Shown piece by piece: positions 1 to 4,800 of a stretch of DNA of 9,536 bases (position 1 is the stretch's first letter; the number at the start of each line of letters is the position of its first letter). The stretch is from NCBI GenBank assembly GCA_946482345.1, contig CAMLRJ010000092.1, forward strand, positions 1 to 9,536. Reading direction: 5' to 3'. The notes under the pieces were generated by a model, which did not search any database, was not told the origin of the DNA, and saw only the letters and a list, made by a program, of their open reading frames with translations. Source of the DNA: an uncultured Cellvibrio sp. Its GTDB lineage: Bacteria; Pseudomonadota; Gammaproteobacteria; Pseudomonadales; Cellvibrionaceae. The position numbers and the translations under genes are program-made.

Positions 1-775
1 TATCATCTTGAGTAATTTGTCCGCTGTTAAATAATTTATAAAAAGCCGCAAATTGTTGACGATCAATATCACCCACCAGCGCAAAATCAAAACCCAAAAT
101 AATCCAATTATTCGGTAAACGTGCTGCAAAATAACTTTGCTTTTGTAATTTGCGAGTACCCAAAGGGGTAACATCGGGTTCAGTTTCCGCCGACAATAAT
201 TTAAATCCCTCTTCTTCACGGCGGGTATCCACAAAATAACGGGTGAAGGTAGAAATATTATCAAACCAATCATGATTCTGCGGAATCACCAACGAAGGTT
301 TTAAGGTATCGCGATCACGTTGCACATTCGGATTGGAACTGGAAGCCACCCACATTTCTGTCAATCGATATTGATATTCTTCAACACTCGCACCGGGATA
401 AGCCAAATCACCACCCAGCACCAATAATTCACCAGACGGAAATTTTTCAGGCAGCGACTCTTTTACCTCAACATCCGAACACACAGCACGCGTAAGAACA
501 TCTTTTTGCATTTCACGCGCAACGGTAAAAGTGGCATTACCGCTATCACCTGTATCTGAGACAAAATCCCACCAGAAATCACTCTCACGTTTTTCTTCTG
601 CAACCGTAATCAATTTCAATTCCGGCGCATACATTTCACGCCGATCCAAATTTCGAATCTGATCACTGGTGGACATCATTTCCTTCACTGAACGATACAA
701 CACAAAAGGGTTGTACCAAGCTACAGCCCAACGTTTATGAGGAGGTTGTTTTTTACCGAAGATATAGTTGGACAT
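1..775 (-). CDS. Calcineurin-like metallophosphoesterase, C-terminus beyond the window
   Basis: The first 258 residues are present; the gene runs off the left edge. The ATG at 775-773 is preceded by AGGGAG about six bases upstream. Metal-ligand motifs of the calcineurin-like phosphoesterase fold appear in order: D74-T-G-D77, which stands where many relatives have DxH; GGDLAYPGAS at 121-130; and NHDW at 167-170. The SYFAARLPNNW segment (214-224) followed by GFD and GDID (229-238) matches a large, poorly characterised bacterial phosphoesterase family in which a tryptophan-rich stretch precedes a G-[IF]-D motif. Residue 166 is Gln where the family motif GNHD has Gly. No signal peptide or membrane segment is seen in the visible part, so a cytosolic protein is likely. 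The substrate is unknown. The fold is fairly sure; the role is not. Confidence 0.8.
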   Translation of the reverse strand, partial: MSNYIFGKKQPPHKRWAVAWYNPFVLYRSVKEMMSTSDQIRNLDRREMYAPELKLITVAEEKRESDFWWDFVSDTGDSGNATFTVAREMQKDVLTRAVCSDVEVKESLPEKFPSGELLVLGGDLAYPGASVEEYQYRLTEMWVASSSNPNVQRDRDTLKPSLVIPQNHDWFDNISTFTRYFVDTRREEEGFKLLSAETEPDVTPLGTRKLQKQSYFAARLPNNWIILGFDFALVGDIDRQQFAAFYKLFNSGQITQDD

Positions 776-817
776 GTTCGACTCCCTGGTGATTAAGATT
801 TCTCAACCATAGCACAA

Positions 818-846
818 GATATGGAAGCTGAAAATCTTGGAGTCAA
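818..846 (-). promoter_or_regulatory. Candidate sigma70-type promoter for the phosphoesterase gene
   Basis: On the minus strand TTGACT (846-841) is followed after 17 bases by CATATC (823-818). The -35 is good and the -10 is poor. It lies between the HNH stop and the phosphoesterase start, about 45 bases upstream of the latter. Confidence 0.35.
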
Positions 847-884
847 CGCAAAATTTTGTGGGACACAGGGAATCAACGGCCATC

Positions 885-1442
885 CTAGGCCGCGTTCCAA
901 ATCCTTTTTCCTGAAAACTGTTTTTCCAGATATTCCATTTGATCTTCCAGAACCAAGTGCTGTGCAAGAAACATCGATTCAAAAAGATTGGGCTTGAATG
1001 GTACAGCCAACAATTCCATGCCAGCATCTTCAGGCGTTCGGTCAGCTTTGAAGTGGTTGCACCTGTGACAGGCAGCCACAACATTTTCCCAGGTATCACG
1101 TCCACCTTTTGATCGGGGCACAATATGATCCCGCGTTAAATCCATCTGTGTATGTTTGATACCGCAATACATACACTGATAATTATCGCGACGAAACAAC
1201 ATGCGATTATTAAAGCCGAAGGTCAAACATCGATGGCGCAAATCACCTTTTGTTGCAATCACAGGACTGATTTGCAAAATCGATTGTTCGCCGCTCAAGC
1301 GATTAAATCCACCTAACATAACGAGTCGCTTTTTTCCCAATTCCCATTGCACCATATCCTTTACATAGAGTACCGCCGCTTCTTCACGCGATAACCATGA
1401 AGTGGGGGTTCCTGAAAGATCCAATCGTAGTACTTTGCCCAT
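885..1442 (-). CDS. HNH endonuclease (McrA-like family)
   Basis: The 185-residue protein is given the ATG at 1442 because GGAGG lies four bases upstream and because this N-terminus (MGKVLRLDLSG) matches the usual start of the family. The frame stays open upstream to 1574, but the two ATGs there have no ribosome binding site. The HNH nuclease core lies at about 84-142. It has zinc-binding pairs C90-x2-C93 and C125-x2-C128, the DH motif at 105-106 inside DHIVPRSKGG, N120, and a CN-x2-K ending (128-132). A C-terminal segment PFKPNLFES...DQMEYL is typical of the family. These proteins are predicted metal-dependent DNA nucleases; many sit on chromosomes with no known target, others are homing or restriction enzymes. 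It lies in the same direction as, and 180 bases downstream of, the cREC-like gene and the tRNA cluster. An inverted repeat lies in the gap. Confidence 0.85.
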   Translation of the reverse strand: MGKVLRLDLSGTPTSWLSREEAAVLYVKDMVQWELGKKRLVMLGGFNRLSGEQSILQISPVIATKGDLRHRCLTFGFNNRMLFRRDNYQCMYCGIKHTQMDLTRDHIVPRSKGGRDTWENVVAACHRCNHFKADRTPEDAGMELLAVPFKPNLFESMFLAQHLVLEDQMEYLEKQFSGKRIWNAA

Positions 1443-1520
1443 CTCGCCTCCATCGTTTTTACTAAAAACAAAATTCAACCCATCACTCAGATAACATAAA
1501 AAATTAACAGTCATGGATCT

Positions 1521-1546
1521 GGTATCCGGTGCAATAACCGGATACC
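1521..1546 (-). repeat. Perfect 10-bp inverted repeat upstream of the HNH gene
   Basis: GGTATCCGGT (1521-1530) and ACCGGATACC (1537-1546) flank a six-base loop. The nearest T-run on either strand lies more than 10 bases beyond the stem, so it is not a typical intrinsic terminator. It may be an operator or a leader hairpin about 80 bases before the HNH start. Confidence 0.6.
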
Positions 1547-1574
1547 TGGAAAGCCGTTTTTGCAAAAGCAACAT

Positions 1575-1616
1575 CTACTTATACACTAGCACCCGATCAG
1601 TAGAATAACCACGACG
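1575..1616 (-). pseudogene. Possible leftover C-terminal tail of a second cREC-like gene
   Basis: Three codons past the cREC-like stop, in the same frame, the minus strand reads RRGYSTDRVLVYK and then TAG. The intact gene ends TKSGYSTVDGSNFIKY. The shared DNA (1652-1666 and 1598-1612) is 15 bases with one mismatch. This fits a tandem paralogue removed by deletion, leaving only its last codons. It is short, so a small local duplication or chance cannot be excluded. Confidence 0.35.
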
Positions 1617-1622
1617 ATTTAT

Positions 1623-1916
1623 TTAATATTTTATGAAATTCGAACCATCAACAGTGGAATAACCACTTTTGGTCAGCAATAAAGCCAATACCACTCGTTT
1701 GGTGCGATCACTTTCCGTAATCACCACATATTGTGGCAATAATTGTTTTTCCCTTGCCCATTCGAGAACTGTTTTACCTGTCTCACGACCTTTTAAATAA
1801 AAATCCACCGCCAATGTAGAAATATGATTTTCTTTCAAGATCTTTTTGGCAGCGTTGCTATCTGCACAGTAAATATCTGCCTGATAGTTGCCACGCTTAC
1901 TCACTGCTACACGCAT
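1623..1916 (-). CDS. Small receiver-fold protein resembling the cREC (cyclic-phosphate processing) family
   Basis: A 97-residue protein. The ATG at 1916 has GGAGGAG six bases upstream; the frame can be opened to a TTG at 1955, but that lies inside tRNA-His. The layout is receiver-like: a short N-terminal strand, a helix at about 20-30, the strand HISTLAVDF with D38, the loop LKGRETGKTVLEW (41-53), and the strand QYVVITES (62-69). The xDxxLxGRETGxxVxxW pattern recalls the cREC family, predicted to act on cyclic phosphates at RNA ends in RNA-repair settings. The N-terminal acidic pair and the HS motif expected in active members are not evident (V-S-K and T-E-S occupy those places), so it may be catalytically dead or a divergent relative. 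The gene starts 30 bases after the tRNA-His gene and could be cotranscribed with the tRNAs. Assignment is by eye and moderate. Confidence 0.5.
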   Translation of the reverse strand: MRVAVSKRGNYQADIYCADSNAAKKILKENHISTLAVDFYLKGRETGKTVLEWAREKQLLPQYVVITESDRTKRVVLALLLTKSGYSTVDGSNFIKY

Positions 1917-1946
1917 TGCATTCTCCTCCGTTGAAAAATACTTAGG

Positions 1947-2019
1947 GGTGACCAATGGGATTCGAACCCATGTCTGTCTGACTCACAATCAGGCGCATTG
2001 CCGCTATGCTACAGTCACC
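1947..2019 (-). tRNA. tRNA-His (GTG)
   Basis: The cloverleaf folds fully: acceptor GTGACTG/TGGTCAC with two G-U pairs, D-stem GCAT/ATGC, anticodon loop TTGTGAG, T-arm ATGGG-TTCGAAT-CCCAT. The extra G at -1 opposite C73, the histidine identity element, is encoded. The 3' end continues CCT, so CCA is not encoded, unlike the three tRNAs upstream. The top anticodon-stem pair is a C-A mismatch. Confidence 0.95.
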
Positions 2020-2100
2020 CCTAAATATTCTTGTTTGTATGAATAACATTATCTCGAATCAAATCTGTTCGCTTACTACATATACTTGTCCTCTATTGAT

Positions 2101-2175
2101 TGGCAGCAGCGTCAGGGCTCGAACCTGAAATACATGAGTCAAAGTCACGTGTGTTTCCACTTACACCACACTGCT
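2101..2175 (-). tRNA. tRNA-Gln (TTG)
   Basis: Acceptor AGCAGTG pairs with CGCTGCT, D-stem GTGT/ACAC, anticodon loop CTTTGAC, T-arm TCAGG-TTCGAGC-CCTGA, discriminator G73 and encoded CCA. G73 suits glutamine. The A1-U72 pair and acceptor sequence differ from the usual TGGGGTA-type start of enterobacterial tRNA-Gln, suggesting an extra, divergent copy. Confidence 0.95.
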
Positions 2176-2194
2176 AAATATTCAACCGCATAAT

Positions 2195-2273
2195 TGGCGG
2201 TTCGTACGGGATTCAAACCCGCGATCATTCCGCTGACAACGGAGCGCTTTAAATCTGACTAAGCTAACGAACC
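2195..2273 (-). tRNA. tRNA-Asp (GTC), atypical D-loop
   Basis: Acceptor GGTTCGT/ACGAACC, anticodon loop TTGTCAG, T-arm GCGGG-TTTGAAT-CCCGT, G73 (an aspartate identity base) and encoded CCA. The D-stem GCTT/AAGC closes an 11-base loop with no GG pair, so the standard G18-G19 contact with the T-loop is missing or altered. The first anticodon-stem pair is C-A. It still looks foldable, but it departs from a housekeeping tRNA-Asp. Confidence 0.9.
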
Positions 2274-2278
2274 CTATT

Positions 2279-2353
2279 TGGTATCCCTGGCCGGATTCGA
2301 ACCGGCGATTTCTGATAGAAAGTCAGACGTCCTCACCACTAGACTACAGGGAC
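2279..2353 (-). tRNA. tRNA-Glu (TTC)
   Basis: Acceptor GTCCCTG/CAGGGAT, D-stem GTCT/GGAC with GG in the loop, anticodon loop CTTTCTA, anticodon stem TCTGA/TCAGA, T-arm GCCGG-TTCGAAT-CCGGC, discriminator A73 and encoded CCA. It is the first gene of the four-tRNA cluster; no clear promoter was seen immediately upstream. Confidence 0.95.
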
Positions 2354-2371
2354 ATAATTAAAAAAATTTGC

Positions 2372-2430
2372 ATTTTTGTTCCCGTGCATCCCCTGCACAC
2401 CAGGCAACTCCAGTTGCGGGAAACAAAAAT
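2372..2430. repeat. Structured inverted repeat upstream of the tRNA cluster
   Basis: The outer arms ATTTTTGTTCCCG (2372-2384) and CGGGAAACAAAAAT (2417-2430) match except for one extra base. They enclose two small hairpins, GTGCA/TGCAC (2384-2398) and GCAAC/GTTGC (2404-2417), which overlap the arms by one base at each end. It would lie in the leader of a minus-strand tRNA precursor, or act as a cruciform or terminator-like element. Function unknown. Confidence 0.5.
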
Positions 2431-2440
2431 TTTTTATCCG

Positions 2441-2477
2441 AAAAATAAAAACCCCGGTTGCTGCCAACCGGGGTTTT
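2441..2477 (-). terminator. Intrinsic terminator ending the 43-codon ORF transcript
   Basis: A perfect 10-bp stem, ACCCCGGTTG/CAACCGGGGT, with a four-base loop (2451-2474). On the minus strand it is followed by a long T-rich tract (TTTTTATTTTT); on the plus strand only by TTTT. It is therefore stronger for leftward transcription, though it may work both ways. It separates the small ORF from the tRNA genes. Confidence 0.85.
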
Positions 2478-2490
2478 CAAAAGAAAGTAC

Positions 2491-2510
2491 CGGAAGGCCA
2501 CCGCCTTCCG
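2491..2510. repeat. Second hairpin in tandem with the terminator
   Basis: A perfect 8-bp stem, CGGAAGGC/GCCTTCCG, with loop CACC. It lies between the stop of the small ORF and the terminator, and could stabilise the 3' end of that mRNA. There is no T-run of its own. Confidence 0.6.
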
Positions 2511-2523
2511 AACAGAAAGCGGG

Positions 2524-2655
2524 TTAACTCATTTCATATTGACTATCCTGAAACAAACACAGCGGTGTGTTATCACAGGATTGCATTTTTCCAACCAACA
2601 GCTCATTGGATGGAGAAATGCGATGCTCAAAATAATGTTTGATTTGTATGTTCAT
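2524..2655 (-). CDS. Small hypothetical protein, 43 residues
   Basis: ATG at 2655, TAA at 2526-2524. An in-frame TAA four codons before the ATG fixes the start. AAAGAGA lies a few bases upstream as a weak ribosome binding site. The peptide begins MNIQIKHYFEHRISPSNELL and contains two cysteines in its second half (CDNTPLC). It has no signal peptide or membrane segment and is mixed polar in composition. I do not recognise it. Support comes from context: a candidate promoter sits about 43 bases upstream of the ATG, and two hairpins, the second a strong terminator, follow the stop. It is on the same strand as the tRNA cluster but probably a separate transcript. It could instead be a short ORF inside a non-coding transcript. 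Confidence 0.4.
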   Translation of the reverse strand: MNIQIKHYFEHRISPSNELLVGKMQSCDNTPLCLFQDSQYEMS

Positions 2656-2704
2656 AATTCTCTTTCGTTAATTCCAGATTCACTGGTACGTAAAATGTTT
2701 TTAA

Positions 2705-2733
2705 ACAATATCGCCTGCTTTTTATAATCGCAA
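2705..2733 (-). promoter_or_regulatory. Candidate sigma70-type promoter for the small ORF
   Basis: Minus-strand TTGCGA (2733-2728), a 17-base spacer, then TATTGT (2710-2705). Transcription would begin near 2698. Both hexamers are partial matches. The rest of 2734-2995 is AT-rich, with no gene or RNA I can support. Confidence 0.35.
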
Positions 2734-2999
2734 GTTTTATTTTTCAGCCGTTTTCAATATAAATTCAATTCAGTTATATCGACGCATTTTCCAAAAGATG
2801 AAAAAATCCCTATCGCCAATTTACGCAATATTTTTTGCAAGGGCCATCGGAGAAAGTCTGACAAGAACTCAAAATTTCCCTACCAGTCAAATTACGCTAG
2901 TCATTTATAAAAAATTAATCTAAGCCTCGTTTAAGTTCATTTAGTCATTCCTCTTGAATATCAATAAATATGCTCACCAAAAACAATAAAATTTCGGGC

Positions 3000-3035
3000 A
3001 AAAAAAACCCGAAAAGCCTTTGGGCCTTCCGGGTT
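3000..3035 (-). terminator. Intrinsic terminator of the putative small RNA
   Basis: Stem AACCCG/CGGGTT (3006-3011, 3030-3035) continues through AAAAGCC/GGCCTTC to a TTTG loop. Two positions (3012/3029 and 3015/3026) are A-C mismatches on the plus strand but G-U pairs in minus-strand RNA. Eight Us follow on the minus strand. It is therefore clearly oriented leftward. Confidence 0.85.
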
Positions 3036-3214
3036 CTTGTTTATGTAATGGACCTAAACTGAAGCTGGAAGGCAAATTGCCAACCAGAACTTTTCCAGCA
3101 GGCAATCAAAGGCGAGCGCAATCCTCCTGTGGATGTGATATCCCGGAGATTGCAATATAAAAACTGCGGCGCTTTAACTGTAGAAAAGTCATGTCATTCT
3201 CAAAGTAAAATTTT
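3000..3214 (-). ncRNA. Putative small RNA, about 215 nt
   Basis: A strong promoter ending at 3220 and a strong terminator ending near 3000 bracket a segment with no convincing ORF. Inside, the RNA can form a 7-bp stem (GCTGGAA/TTCCAGC, 3064-3099) around a palindromic GGCAAATTGCC, and a short hairpin ATCC-ACAGGA-GGAT (about 3117-3130) whose loop matches the core of a CsrA/RsmA site. I do not recognise it as 6S RNA, SRP RNA, tmRNA or RNase P RNA. It could alternatively encode a very short peptide: an open frame of about 26 codons ends in TAA just before the terminator, but its only start is a TTG placed too close to AGGAGG. Confidence 0.55.
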
Positions 3215-3219
3215 CGCGG

Positions 3220-3248
3220 AGTATAGAGTCCTTGATTTGCGAAATCAA
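3220..3248 (-). promoter_or_regulatory. Sigma70-type promoter of the putative small RNA
   Basis: Minus-strand TTGATT (3248-3243), exactly 17 bases, then TATACT (3225-3220), followed by a CCGCG discriminator. A GC-rich discriminator is typical of stable-RNA promoters under growth-rate or stringent control. The start point would be about 3214-3212. A palindrome overlaps the -35. Confidence 0.6.
3232..3248. promoter_or_regulatory. Operator-like palindrome over the -35 element
   Basis: TTGATTTGCGAAATCAA is a perfect 7-bp inverted repeat with a three-base centre. A second palindrome, TTGATCAA, lies at 3255-3262. The pair may bind a regulator of the small RNA, or of the plus-strand methyltransferase. 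The half-site spacing does not fit an FNR/Anr box (TTGAT-N4-ATCAA). Confidence 0.4.
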
Positions 3249-3312
3249 AGAATTTTGATCAAGTTATGCCCACTTCAACCTCAAAACCCATTTTCTGATT
3301 CCAGAATGATAA

Positions 3313-3473
3313 ATCAGGAATTCTCCAAGTCATTGTTTTTAATCGACAGAAAATAAATCTGCTTCAAAACTATCAATCAGGAAGATGATCACCCCGGTGC
3401 AACCTACACTGACACCAAGATCAATAAATCAGGAGTGTCACATGCGACTTTCAACTTTGTTTGGCAATCAGGA
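3313..3473 (+). repeat. Four ATCAGGA motifs in the methyltransferase leader and early coding region
   Basis: ATCAGGA occurs at 3313, 3376, 3428 and 3467. The third contains the ribosome binding site of the methyltransferase. CAGGA matches the ANGGA core of CsrA/RsmA sites, and multiple sites including the Shine-Dalgarno are how RsmA represses mRNAs. Direct evidence is only the repetition. Confidence 0.4.
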
Positions 3474-4350
3474 AACTCTGGCCACTCGCACTCAAGAACC
3501 CAGCCATCAACAACGCATCATCAATTACTACACCAGTGCTACTGCTGGCTATAAAGATTGGAGTCCGCAAGTGAATATGCACTTCGGCTGCTATGAGTGG
3601 GGAATGAACCCGCTTGATCTTGAAGCCATGCTGCAACGCACCAATTATCGGGTGTATCAAGCCTTGGGATTAACCGGAACAGACAACCATCTGTTGGATA
3701 TGGGCTGCGGTTTGGGCGCAACCGCCAGACATTGCCTGAACCATCCACCTGTTGCACAAGTAACAGCAATCACGCTCTGCGCCAATCAAGTAAAAGAAGC
3801 TGAAGCCATCAAATATGATTTGGCCGAAGGAAAAGATTTAATTTTTGAACAAGCCGACTATCACAACACCCATTATGCCGATGCCACTTTTGATGGAGTC
3901 TATGCAATCGAAAGCGCATGCCATTCAGTTGAAGCCGACAAACGCAGCTTGATAAAAGAAGCACACAGACTGTTAAAACCCGGAGCCAAATTGGTGATCT
4001 GCGATGCGCTGTTAAAACACCCTGAAAAAATGAATGCATTATCAAAACTCTGCTACCGAAAAACTTGCGAAAATTGGGCATTAGGTCAGTTCGGTGATAT
4101 CGATCAAGTGAAGCAAGCATTAGAAGAAGAAGGTTTTACTGATATCCAATTCGACAATATTACGCTACGCGTTTTGCCGTCAGCCGCATTTGTGCCTTGG
4201 GTCTGTTTGCGATATTTATCAAAATTAATATTAACGAATGATAAAAATCCTGATCACTGGGCACATCTCTACGCACCACTTTGGGGTTTTGCTTTGGGAT
4301 TTAATTTGCGGCGGTTTGGGTATTATGTGGTGAGTGCGCGGAAGGGGTGA
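3442..4350 (+). CDS. Class I SAM-dependent methyltransferase, small-molecule type
   Basis: A 302-residue protein. The ATG at 3442 is chosen because AGGAG lies six bases upstream; an in-frame ATG at 3385 has no such site. The SAM-binding motif I is LLDMGCGLG (84-92). AITLCANQVKEA (109-120) matches the GITLS-x2-Q-x3-A motif of the sterol/tocopherol/antibiotic methyltransferase group, and ADATFDGVYAIESACH (146-161) with RLLKPGAKLVICD (176-188) gives the later Rossmann strands. The C-terminal part (about 244-290) is rich in Trp, Leu, Tyr and Phe and may form the lid for a hydrophobic acceptor or touch membrane. Relatives methylate lipids, terpenoids or polyketide-like products; the acceptor here cannot be named. 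It stands alone: the left neighbour is a divergent RNA and the right neighbours are opposing tRNAs. No good plus-strand promoter was identified. Confidence 0.85.
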   Translation: MRLSTLFGNQETLATRTQEPSHQQRIINYYTSATAGYKDWSPQVNMHFGCYEWGMNPLDLEAMLQRTNYRVYQALGLTGTDNHLLDMGCGLGATARHCLNHPPVAQVTAITLCANQVKEAEAIKYDLAEGKDLIFEQADYHNTHYADATFDGVYAIESACHSVEADKRSLIKEAHRLLKPGAKLVICDALLKHPEKMNALSKLCYRKTCENWALGQFGDIDQVKQALEEEGFTDIQFDNITLRVLPSAAFVPWVCLRYLSKLILTNDKNPDHWAHLYAPLWGFALGFNLRRFGYYVVSARKG

Positions 4351-4389
4351 CTCACAACCTCCTGATCTCCCCGCTCGGCAAGAACTCAC

Positions 4390-4470
4390 ACCCCCTCCCA
4401 ACCTCCCCCTCCGAAAGGGGGAGGAGCCAGTCCCCTCCCCTTACGAAGGGGGAGGGATAGGGTGGGGTTT
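4390..4470. repeat. REP/BIME-like palindromic element
   Basis: Two GC-rich hairpins stand side by side: CCTCCCCCT/AGGGGGAGG (4402-4410, 4416-4424, perfect 9 bp), and CCCTCCCCTT/AAGGGGGAGGG (4433-4456, one bulge). Outer C-rich and G-rich arms (about 4390-4403 and 4454-4467) can close the whole unit. The composition is unlike the surrounding AT-rich DNA and resembles dispersed intergenic palindromes of many Proteobacteria. It sits between the convergent methyltransferase and tRNA-Leu transcripts, where it may aid termination. Confidence 0.65.
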
Positions 4471-4544
4471 GTTTTGATCCAAGTTATATCCAATGAATTA
4501 AGCTACAAATAGCAGCCAAGCAAGGAAATATACAGAAGGAATTA

Positions 4545-4632
4545 TGGTGCCCGAGGCCGGACTTGAACCGGCACGCCCAAAAAGAGCGACAGATTTTAAA
4601 TCTGTTGTGTCTACCGATTTCACCACTCGGGC
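4545..4632 (-). tRNA. tRNA-Leu (TAA)
   Basis: An 88-base class II tRNA. Acceptor GCCCGAG/CTCGGGC, anticodon loop TTTAAAA, long variable arm, T-arm GCCGG-TTCAAGT-CCGGC, discriminator A73 (leucine identity) and encoded CCA. It is last in the pgsA/tRNA-Cys/tRNA-Leu series. Downstream only a weak hairpin (GCTGC/GTAGC, about 4501-4515) and the REP-like element are seen. Confidence 0.96.
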
Positions 4633-4639
4633 ATGAGTG

Positions 4640-4661
4640 CTTTTACGTCGGTCCGTAAAAG
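4640..4661. repeat. Inverted repeat in the tRNA-Leu/tRNA-Cys spacer
   Basis: CTTTTACG (4640-4647) and CGTAAAAG (4654-4661) form an 8-bp stem with a six-base loop, in the 33-base spacer between the two tRNA genes. It may be a processing structure in the tRNA precursor. Confidence 0.5.
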
Positions 4662-4665
4662 AAGT

Positions 4666-4739
4666 TGGAGGCGCGACCCGGAGTCGAACCGGGCTGAACG
4701 GATTTGCAATCCGGAGCATAACCGCTTTGCTATCGCGCC
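4666..4739 (-). tRNA. tRNA-Cys (GCA)
   Basis: Acceptor GGCGCGA/TCGCGCC, anticodon loop TTGCAAA, T-arm CCCGG-TTCGACT-CCGGG, discriminator T73 (cysteine identity) and encoded CCA. The position between pgsA and tRNA-Leu matches the conserved gammaproteobacterial arrangement. Confidence 0.96.
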
Positions 4740-4800
4740 ATTTTGAAAATTTATTCCGTTAATCAACATCATCCTATGACCGATTTCACTGCCTTGATCC

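Noticed and set aside
1443..1574. Longer N-terminus for the HNH protein (ATG at 1574 or 1514)
   Set aside because: Neither has a ribosome binding site, the region contains the palindrome, and the family starts at the internal MGK-type position.
1917..1955. TTG start for the cREC-like gene at 1955
   Set aside because: It lies inside tRNA-His, whereas the ATG at 1916 has a strong GGAGGAG.
2372..2430. Integron attC site
   Set aside because: The core-site consensus ends (RYYYAAC and GTTRRRY) are absent.
2376..2727. Two overlapping plus-strand ORFs of 88 and 89 codons
   Set aside because: They run through the tRNA leader structure, the terminator and the minus-strand small ORF, have no ribosome binding site, and look like shadow frames.
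3232..3248. FNR/Anr box
   Set aside because: The half-sites TTGAT and ATCAA are separated by seven bases, not the required four.
3129..3356. Plus-strand ORF of 75 codons before the methyltransferase
   Set aside because: It crosses the small-RNA promoter and palindromes, lacks a Shine-Dalgarno, and its composition is unlike a protein.
3385..3441. Methyltransferase start at 3385
   Set aside because: The ATG at 3442 has AGGAG at good spacing; the extra 19 residues have no family counterpart that I recognise.
4498..4719. Minus-strand ORF of 73 codons
   Set aside because: It is a frame read through tRNA-Leu and tRNA-Cys.
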